From Lysobacter panacisoli (GTDB lineage Bacteria > Pseudomonadota > Gammaproteobacteria > Xanthomonadales > Xanthomonadaceae), in assembly GCF_009765165.1 (NCBI RefSeq), contig NZ_VLNU01000001.1, positions 1,851,001 to 1,915,000 of the forward strand: a DNA stretch of 64,000 nt, read 5' to 3'. Made by a program: the position numbers and the translations under genes. Shown in pieces: positions 58,180-64,000 of this stretch; position 1 is the stretch's first letter; each line of letters begins with the position of its first letter. A model generated the notes under the pieces. That model ran no database searches and was not told the origin of the DNA. It saw only the letters and a list, made by a program, of their open reading frames with translations.

Positions 58180-59391
58180 ATGCTCAAGAACCCGCGCACG
58201 GTGGCTGTCGCCGCCGCGTTGGCACTCGCACTGTCCGCCTGCGGCGGCAAGGATCAGGCCCAGCAGGGCGGCATGCCCCCGCCGGAAGTCGGCGTGGTCA
58301 AGGTGCAGCCCAGCGACGTTCCGCTGCAGAAGGACCTGGTGGGCCGGCTGGCCGCATTCCGCAGCGCCGACGTCCGTGCCCGCGTGCCGGGCGTGCTGCA
58401 GCGCCGCGTCTATGAAGAAGGCAGCGACGTGAAGGCCGGCCAGGTGCTGTTCCTGATCGATCCGGCGCCGCTGCAGGCCGAAGTCGGCCAGTCGCAGGCC
58501 TCGCTGGCTTCGGCGCAGGCCAATTACGCCAACGCCAAGGCCGCGGCCGATCGTGCCCGCCGCCTGGCGCCGGAGAAGTTCGTCTCGCAGTCCGACCTCG
58601 ACAACGCCCTCGCCGCCGAGCGCAGCGCCGCCGCGGCGGTGAAGCAGGCCGAAGCCGCGCTGGCCAATTCGCGCATCAACCTCGGCTACGCCACGGTGAC
58701 CGCGCCGATCAGCGGTCGCGCCAACCAGCAGCAGGTCACCGAAGGCGCGCTGGTCGGGCAGGGCACGCCGACGCTGCTGACCACGATCGACCAGATCGAC
58801 CAGCTGTACGTGAACTTCTCGCTGAGCGTGACCGAGCTGGAGCAGATCCGCCGTGCGCAGCTGACGTCGCGCGACTCGCACGTGCAGGTGATCCTGCCGG
58901 ACGGCACGCCGTACGAACGCCAGGGCGCGCTGGACTTCTCCGGCGACGTGGTCGATCCGGCCACGGGTGCGATCGCGCTGCGCGCGCGCATCCCGAATCC
59001 GGACAAGACCCTGCTGCCGGGTACTTTCGTGACCCTGAAGGCGACGCTGGGCGTGCAGCCCAACGCTTATGTCGTGCCGCAGATCGGCGTGCTGCGCGAT
59101 GCCAAGAGCGCGTACGTGCTGGTCGTCGGCGCCGACGGCAACGTCGCGCGCAAGGACGTGACCACCGACCGCCAGCAGGGTTCCAACTGGATCGTCACCA
59201 AGGGCCTGGCCCCGGGCGACCAGGTCGTCGTCTCCGGTGTCCAGCGTGCGCAGCCGGGCCAGCCGGCCAAGGCCACGCCGGCGCCGCCGGCCGGCCAGCC
59301 TGCCGATGCCGGCAAGGCCGCGGCCGCCGGTCCCGACGCGAAGAGTGAAGCGAAGGCCGAGCCCGCCAAGGCACCGGCCACGAAGGACTAA
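58180..59391 (+). CDS. AcrA-type RND efflux adaptor lipoprotein
   Basis: The 403-residue protein has a lipoprotein signal ending LSAC (C21), a lipoyl-like domain (GVLQRRVYEEGSDVKAGQVL), a coiled-coil hairpin (about 95-170), and beta-barrel and membrane-proximal domains ending GLAPGDQVVVSGVQ. The C-terminus is an Ala/Pro/Lys-rich tail. ATG 58180 has GGAG 9 nt upstream; ATG 58156 has none. It starts 9 nt before the pump gene ends its ribosome site, so both are cotranscribed. Which AcrAB/MexAB-like pump this is cannot be told. Confidence 0.9.
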   Translation: MLKNPRTVAVAAALALALSACGGKDQAQQGGMPPPEVGVVKVQPSDVPLQKDLVGRLAAFRSADVRARVPGVLQRRVYEEGSDVKAGQVLFLIDPAPLQAEVGQSQASLASAQANYANAKAAADRARRLAPEKFVSQSDLDNALAAERSAAAAVKQAEAALANSRINLGYATVTAPISGRANQQQVTEGALVGQGTPTLLTTIDQIDQLYVNFSLSVTELEQIRRAQLTSRDSHVQVILPDGTPYERQGALDFSGDVVDPATGAIALRARIPNPDKTLLPGTFVTLKATLGVQPNAYVVPQIGVLRDAKSAYVLVVGADGNVARKDVTTDRQQGSNWIVTKGLAPGDQVVVSGVQRAQPGQPAKATPAPPAGQPADAGKAAAAGPDAKSEAKAEPAKAPATKD

Positions 59392-59400
59392 TCCCCCGCC

Positions 59401-62400
59401 ATGTCCAGATTCTTCATCAACCACCCGGTCTTCGCCTGGGTCATCGCGATCCTGATCTCGCTTTGCGGCGTGCTCGCGATCCTGAACCTCGGCGTCGAGT
59501 CGTACCCCAGCATCGCACCGCCGCAGGTGACGGTGTCCGCGTCCTATCCGGGCGCGAGCGCCGAAACCGCGGAAGGCGCGGTCACGCAGGTGATCGAGCA
59601 GCAGCTGACGGGCATCGACAACCTCGTCTACTTCAACTCGTCGTCCAGCTCCAGTGGCGGCACCAACATCACCTTGACGTTCGAGCCGGGCACCGATCCG
59701 GACATCGCGCAGGTGCAGGTGCAGAACAAGGTCGCGCTGGCGACCCCGCGCCTGCCGACGGAAGTCACGCAGCAGGGCGTCGTCGTGGCCAAGGCCAACG
59801 CCGGCTTCCTGAAGGTCGTGGCGCTGCGCTCGGAAGACGAGTCGATGGACCGCGACGCGCTGAGCGACATCATCGCCTCGCGCGTGCTCGACCAGATCGC
59901 GCGCGTGCCGGGCGTGGGCAGCACCCAGCTGTTCGGCAGCGAATACGCGATGAACATCTGGTTGAACCCCGACCAGCTGCGCGGCTACGGGCTGTCTGCC
60001 TCGCAGGCGCTGCAGGCGGTGCGTGGCCAGAACGTACAGTTCGCGGCCGGCAAGGTCGGCGCCGATCCGGCGCCGGAGGGCCAGGGCTTCACCGCGACGG
60101 TGTCGGCCGAGGGCCGCTACAGCACGCCCGAACAGTTCGGCAACATCATCCTGCGCACCAACGCCGACGGCACCACGGTCAAGCTGCGCGACGTCGCACG
60201 CATCGGCCTGGGCGCGGCGTCCTACGGCTTCGACAGTCGCTGGGACGGCAAGCCGGCGGCCGGTTTCGCGATCCAGCTGGCGCCGGGCGCCAACGCGCTG
60301 GGCGTGGCCGAGGACGTCACCAAGCGCATGAACGAGCTGCAGTCCACGTTCCCGAACGGGGTCACGTGGTTCTCGCCGTACGACAGCTCGACCTTCGTCG
60401 CGGTCTCGATCAAGGAAGTGGTCAAGACGCTGTTCGAAGCGATCGTGCTCGTGTTCCTGGTGATGCTGATCTTCCTGCAGAACTTCCGGGCCACGCTGAT
60501 CCCGACGCTGGTCATTCCGATCGCGCTGCTCGGCACGTTCCTGGGCATGTACTTCATCGGGTTCACGATCAACCAGCTGAGCCTGTTCGGCATGGTGCTC
60601 GCGATCGGCATCGTGGTGGACGACGCGATCGTGGTGATCGAGAACGTCGAACGCATCATGACCGAGGAGGGGCTGTCGCCGAAGGCGGCCACCCGCAAGT
60701 CGATGGGCCAGATCAGCGGCGCGGTCGTGGCGATCACCGTCGTGCTGGCGGCGGTGTTCATCCCGTCCGCGTTCCAGGGCGGTTCGGCGGGCGAGATCTA
60801 CAAGCAGTTCGCCATCACCATCGCGATGGCGATGGGCTTCTCGGCGTTCCTCGCGCTGGGCTTCACCCCGGCGCTGTGTGCGACGCTGCTCAAGCCCACC
60901 GCCGATCACCACCGCGACAACTTCGTCTTCCGTACCTTCAACAAGTACTACGACAAGGTCGCCAAGACCTACGTCGGCCACATCGGTGCGGCGATCAAGC
61001 ACACGCCGCGCTGGATGGCGGTGTTCGGTCTGCTGGTCGTGCTGTGCGGCTTCCTGTACACGCGCATGCCGGGCAGCTTCCTGCCCGAGGAAGACCAGGG
61101 CTATGCCATCGCCCTGATCAACCTGCCGCCGGGCGCGTCGATCACGCGTACCAACGCCGTGCTCGACCAGGTGCGCGAGACGATGATGAAGGAAGACGGT
61201 TTCGACGGCATCTTCACCGTCGCCGGCTTCAGCTTCGTCGGTCAGGGTGAGAACGTCGGCATCGCCTTCGTCCGCCTCAAGCCGTGGGACGAACGCAAGG
61301 TCACCGCCACGGATTTCATCCAGAAGGCGAACATGGCGTTGTTCGGGATCCGCGACGCGCAGATCTTCGTGATCAACCTGCCGACGGTGAGCGGACTGGG
61401 CCAGTTCGGCGGCTTCGACATGTACCTGCAGGACCGCCAGGGCCAGGGCCGTGCGGCGTTGACCGAGGCGCGCAACACGCTGCTCGGCAAGGCCGGCCAG
61501 AACACCGCGCTGACCGCGGTGCGTCCGAACGCACTGGAAGAAGCACCGCAGCTCAAGCTCGACGTCGACCGCGTGCAGGCGACGTCGATGGGCCTGTCGG
61601 TGGGCGACATCTACAGCGCGATCCAGCTGATGCTGGCGCCGGTCTACGTCAACGACTTCGTCGACGCCGGCCGCGTGAAGCGCGTGACCATGCAGGCCGA
61701 CGCGCCGTACCGCACCGGACCGGAGTCGCTGGCGCGCATCTACACGCCAAGCCCGCTGACCACCGCCGAAGGCGCATCGACGCCGTCGATGGTGCCGCTG
61801 TCGAACGTCGTGCACAGCCACTGGATCACCGCGTCGCCGTCGCTGACCCGCTACAACGGCTACGCGGCGGTGGAGATCGTGGGTTCGCAGGCGCCGGGCC
61901 ACAGCTCGGGTGAAGCGATGACGGCGATGCAGAACATCGTCGACAACGACCTGCCCGAGGGCTTCGGCTACGACTGGACTGGCCAGTCGTACCAGGAAAT
62001 CCTGTCGGGCAACCAGGCGCCGGCGCTGCTCGCGCTGTCGATCCTGGTGGTGTTCCTGTGCCTGGCGGCGTTGTACGAGAGCTGGTCGGTGCCGGTCGCG
62101 GTGCTGCTGGTGGTGCCGCTGGGTGCGCTCGGTGCGGTGCTGTTCTCGCTGCTGCGCGACCTGCCCAACGACATCTACTTCAAGATCGGCCTCATCACCG
62201 TGATTGGCCTGGCGGCCAAGAACGCGATCCTGATCGTGGAGTTCGCCATCGAGCAGCGCCAGCACGGCAAGACGCTGCGCGCTGCGACGATCGAAGCGGC
62301 GCACCTGCGTTTCCGCCCGATCCTGATGACCTCGTTCGCTTTCATCATGGGCGTGTTCCCGCTGGCCATTTCCAGCGGTGCGGGCGCCAACGCGCGTCAC

Positions 62401-62574
62401 GCCATCGGCACGGGCGTGATCGGCGGCATGGTCTTCGCGACGTTCCTCGGCCTGCTGCTGATCCCGCTGTTCTACGTCGCGGTGCGTCGCCTGCTTGGCG
62501 ACAAGCTCGACGAGAAGCCGGTCATCATCCGAGACGATGAGGACGAGGAACCCGCACCGCGACCGGCGACCTGA
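59401..62574 (+). CDS. RND (HAE1 family) multidrug efflux pump, inner-membrane component
   Basis: The 1057-residue protein has twelve predicted membrane helices and two large periplasmic domains, as in AcrB. The proton-relay aspartates of helix 4 lie at D407 and D408 (IVVDDAIVVIENVERIM), at exactly the AcrB positions. It exports drugs or metabolites with the adaptor just upstream. No outer-membrane channel gene follows, so it must use a TolC-like channel encoded elsewhere. A terminator closes the operon. Confidence 0.95.
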   Translation: MSRFFINHPVFAWVIAILISLCGVLAILNLGVESYPSIAPPQVTVSASYPGASAETAEGAVTQVIEQQLTGIDNLVYFNSSSSSSGGTNITLTFEPGTDPDIAQVQVQNKVALATPRLPTEVTQQGVVVAKANAGFLKVVALRSEDESMDRDALSDIIASRVLDQIARVPGVGSTQLFGSEYAMNIWLNPDQLRGYGLSASQALQAVRGQNVQFAAGKVGADPAPEGQGFTATVSAEGRYSTPEQFGNIILRTNADGTTVKLRDVARIGLGAASYGFDSRWDGKPAAGFAIQLAPGANALGVAEDVTKRMNELQSTFPNGVTWFSPYDSSTFVAVSIKEVVKTLFEAIVLVFLVMLIFLQNFRATLIPTLVIPIALLGTFLGMYFIGFTINQLSLFGMVLAIGIVVDDAIVVIENVERIMTEEGLSPKAATRKSMGQISGAVVAITVVLAAVFIPSAFQGGSAGEIYKQFAITIAMAMGFSAFLALGFTPALCATLLKPTADHHRDNFVFRTFNKYYDKVAKTYVGHIGAAIKHTPRWMAVFGLLVVLCGFLYTRMPGSFLPEEDQGYAIALINLPPGASITRTNAVLDQVRETMMKEDGFDGIFTVAGFSFVGQGENVGIAFVRLKPWDERKVTATDFIQKANMALFGIRDAQIFVINLPTVSGLGQFGGFDMYLQDRQGQGRAALTEARNTLLGKAGQNTALTAVRPNALEEAPQLKLDVDRVQATSMGLSVGDIYSAIQLMLAPVYVNDFVDAGRVKRVTMQADAPYRTGPESLARIYTPSPLTTAEGASTPSMVPLSNVVHSHWITASPSLTRYNGYAAVEIVGSQAPGHSSGEAMTAMQNIVDNDLPEGFGYDWTGQSYQEILSGNQAPALLALSILVVFLCLAALYESWSVPVAVLLVVPLGALGAVLFSLLRDLPNDIYFKIGLITVIGLAAKNAILIVEFAIEQRQHGKTLRAATIEAAHLRFRPILMTSFAFIMGVFPLAISSGAGANARHAIGTGVIGGMVFATFLGLLLIPLFYVAVRRLLGDKLDEKPVIIRDDEDEEPAPRPAT

Positions 62575-62600
62575 TCGCCATCGCGTCGGCAGGAAAAAGG

Positions 62601-62629
62601 AAAAGCCCGCCGAAAGGCGGGCTTTTCGT
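62601..62629 (+). terminator. Intrinsic terminator after the RND pump gene
   Basis: An 11-bp stem, AAAAGCCCGCC (62601-62611) with GGCGGGCTTTT (62616-62626), has a GAAA loop. The symmetrical A and T runs allow it to serve the converging gene at 62651 as well. Confidence 0.88.
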
Positions 62630-62650
62630 TGGTGCGGTGTGCGCGACGAG

Positions 62651-62992
62651 TCAGCGCGGACGCAACCACTCCAGGTCGCGCAATGCGGCGTCGTAGGCCA
62701 GTTCCAGTTCTTGCGTGCGCGCACGAGCGAGCGCCTGGACGTCGGGCGGCAGGTGCGCGACGCGGTCGGGAAGATACTCGTCCAGTCGGGCGCGGTAGGC
62801 GGCCTCGATCGTCGTGCGATCCGCATCGCGCGCGACGCCGAGCACCTGGTGCCACATCGCCGGCGGTTCGCCGGGCATCGGCGGCGGTTGCACGACCGGG
62901 CGCGCGTCGCGAAGGTTCGGCCACATCACCGCGACCAGCCAGTAGCCGAGCGCGCCGCCGCCGATGATGACGGTCCATTCGGTCAGGGTCAT
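62651..62992 (-). CDS. J-domain-like protein with degenerate HPD motif, membrane anchored
   Basis: The 113-residue protein has an N-terminal membrane helix (MTLTEWTVIIGGGALGYWLVAVMW) and a C-terminal J-like region (QVLGVARDADRTTIEAAYRA, then DEYLPDRV, and a helix LARARTQELELAYDAAL). The HPD tripeptide that stimulates DnaK reads LPD, so cochaperone activity is doubtful. It overlaps the upstream gene by 4 bp. Confidence 0.7.
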   Translation of the reverse strand: MTLTEWTVIIGGGALGYWLVAVMWPNLRDARPVVQPPPMPGEPPAMWHQVLGVARDADRTTIEAAYRARLDEYLPDRVAHLPPDVQALARARTQELELAYDAALRDLEWLRPR

Positions 62993-63696
62993 GCCAGTTC
63001 CTCGATTCGTTCGCGTGCGCGCAGCAGCGCGGCGTCATCGCCGCGGAACGCCATCGCGTAGGAGAGCCGTTCGCGCATTGCGTCGCCGGTGCGGCGCGCC
63101 TCGTCGCGATCGAGCCAATGTGCGATCGTGGCGACCGCATCGCCGTGCAGGCCGTGGCGCAGGGAGAGGCGCCGCACGACGTTGATCGCGTGCGGTGGAC
63201 AACACAGCAGTTCGAAGCCCATCGAAAGCGCTTGCCGCGAATCCAGCCCGTACACGCGGCGATGACGCCACACCTGCAACGCGACCCATGCCGTCGTCGC
63301 GTACACGAGCACCAGCAGCGCCAGCAGCGCGAGCGGATGCGCGTACGCCCACAGCAACAGCGGAAGGCCTACGAGCAGTAGCACCCAAAGGACGCGACAA
63401 CCGCCATTCACCGCGCCGAGCGACACGATGAAATGACGCGTGCCCGGACGCTGCGCAGTACCGTCGCAGTCATCTTCGGAAAGCCAGCTGCAACGGAACA
63501 GCGGTCCGGCCGGGCGCAGCGGATCGGGCAGGAACACGCGCCGTCCGCGGAACTCGACCGGCCCGCCGGCCGATGCGCGCCAACGCGGGCCGGCCCGCGT
63601 CAGCGCGATCTCGTCGTAATGCAGCAGCAACGCGGAGTCCTGCAGGTACAGCGCGTATACGCCGAGCACCAGCAGCAGCTCCATCGGCAGGTTCAT
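62989..63696 (-). CDS. Membrane protein of unknown family
   Basis: The 235-residue reading from ATG 63696 has an N-terminal hydrophobic helix (MNLPMELLLVLGVYALY), a soluble part with paired Cys and Trp residues (FRCSWLSEDDCDG), and two adjacent helices (about 122-165, VLWVLLLVGLPLLLW onward). No family is recognised. It is tightly overlapped by both neighbours (4 bp each), so it belongs to one operon with the DUF2167 gene and the J-like gene. Confidence 0.6.
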   Translation of the reverse strand: MNLPMELLLVLGVYALYLQDSALLLHYDEIALTRAGPRWRASAGGPVEFRGRRVFLPDPLRPAGPLFRCSWLSEDDCDGTAQRPGTRHFIVSLGAVNGGCRVLWVLLLVGLPLLLWAYAHPLALLALLVLVYATTAWVALQVWRHRRVYGLDSRQALSMGFELLCCPPHAINVVRRLSLRHGLHGDAVATIAHWLDRDEARRTGDAMRERLSYAMAFRGDDAALLRARERIEELA

Positions 63697-64000
63697 TCCG
63701 ACGATTCGTCCTTGCCGCCGAACAGCTTGCGGATCGCCGCGCCGATGCCGACCAGGCCAATCAGCACCAGCTTCCACGCCTTCGCCAGGAACACCGCGAT
63801 CGCCGCGAAGAAGCCCTTCTTCGACGCCACTGCCGCCGCGCCACCGGTGATCAGCGCCGCCAGACCGTACTCGGCGACGTGGTCGCCCGCCTTGTACTCG
63901 GCGTACTTCTCGCCGCTGTTGAACGCGTAGCCGGGCACGAGTTCCTTGAACTCCGAAACCGCACCGTCCAGGCCTTCCGGATCGGCGACGAGGATCACTT
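63693..64000 (-). CDS. DUF2167 family membrane protein, C-terminal part (5' end outside window)
   Basis: The last 100 or so residues read ILVADPEGLDGAVSEFKELV, then GYAFNSGEKYAEYKAGDHVAEYGLAALITGG and a hydrophobic C-terminal helix (about 20 residues) followed by KKLFGG-like RKLFGGKDESSE. This is the typical end of DUF2167 membrane proteins of unknown function. The reading frame continues past the window edge, so the start is not visible. Confidence 0.78.
   Translation of the reverse strand, partial: VILVADPEGLDGAVSEFKELVPGYAFNSGEKYAEYKAGDHVAEYGLAALITGGAAAVASKKGFFAAIAVFLAKAWKLVLIGLVGIGAAIRKLFGGKDESSE

Noticed and set aside
57385..62826. Very long minus-strand open frame opposite bioD and the RND genes
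   Set aside because: It is a GC-skew shadow: the plus strand holds well-recognised bioD, adaptor and pump genes with intact motifs, and the minus-strand translation is Arg/His/Gly-rich with no domain.

Overview
The window is GC-rich chromosomal DNA. Gene content and order point to a gammaproteobacterium of the Lysobacter/Xanthomonas group: a dihydrolipoyl dehydrogenase with its own lipoyl domain, an atpIBEFHAGDC operon followed a few genes later by glmU and glmS, kdpFABCDE, and several families of short palindromic intergenic repeats typical of that group. The genus is an inference. Nothing suggests a plasmid, prophage or insertion sequence, and I see no rRNA, tRNA or CRISPR array.

Layout. 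1-1902: end of an unknown gene, then lpdA. 2164-9895: a small DUF2061 gene on the minus strand, then the nine-gene F1Fo ATP synthase operon with a readable sigma70 promoter and stable hairpins in several gene gaps. 10047-13593: a tightly overlapped vWA / PP2C phosphatase / Ser-Thr kinase triad, placed between atpC and glmU. 13544-15462: a GtrA-family gene (minus) and glmU. 15639-23005 (minus): a six-gene operon for a MacA/MacB-type exporter (adaptor, ATPase, two permeases), ending with an NtrC-type regulator and its histidine kinase. Upstream of it sit a GG-N10-GC sigma54 promoter and a TGTCC/GGACA palindrome cluster. 23202-27613: glmS and a quinol-type nitric oxide reductase. 27829-36761: a TorF-type outer-membrane protein gene running directly into kdpFABC, then kdpDE. 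36758-39416 (minus): two small ORFs and a cupin-kduD-kduI uronate operon with an operator-like dyad over its promoter. 39666-40823: a serine hydrolase.

41066-53655 is the least explained part. Two paralogous TldD-like metalloproteases with twin-arginine export signals flank a signal-less PmbA/TldE-like protein. They are followed by a DUF4159 protein and a MoxR / DUF58 / Bat-like membrane-protein set, nearly all with 4-bp overlaps. The reading that they form one envelope proteolysis and chaperone machine is an inference.

53660-54060 is a tandem array with a 42-43 nt period and no coding frame. 54187-56395 (minus) is a btuB-like receptor gene under a cobalamin riboswitch. 56459-58056: TfoX-C domain gene, free-Met-sulfoxide reductase, bioD. 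58180-62574: RND efflux adaptor and pump. 62651-64000 (minus): a J-like protein with a degenerate HPD motif, a membrane protein, and the 3' end of a DUF2167 gene cut by the window edge.
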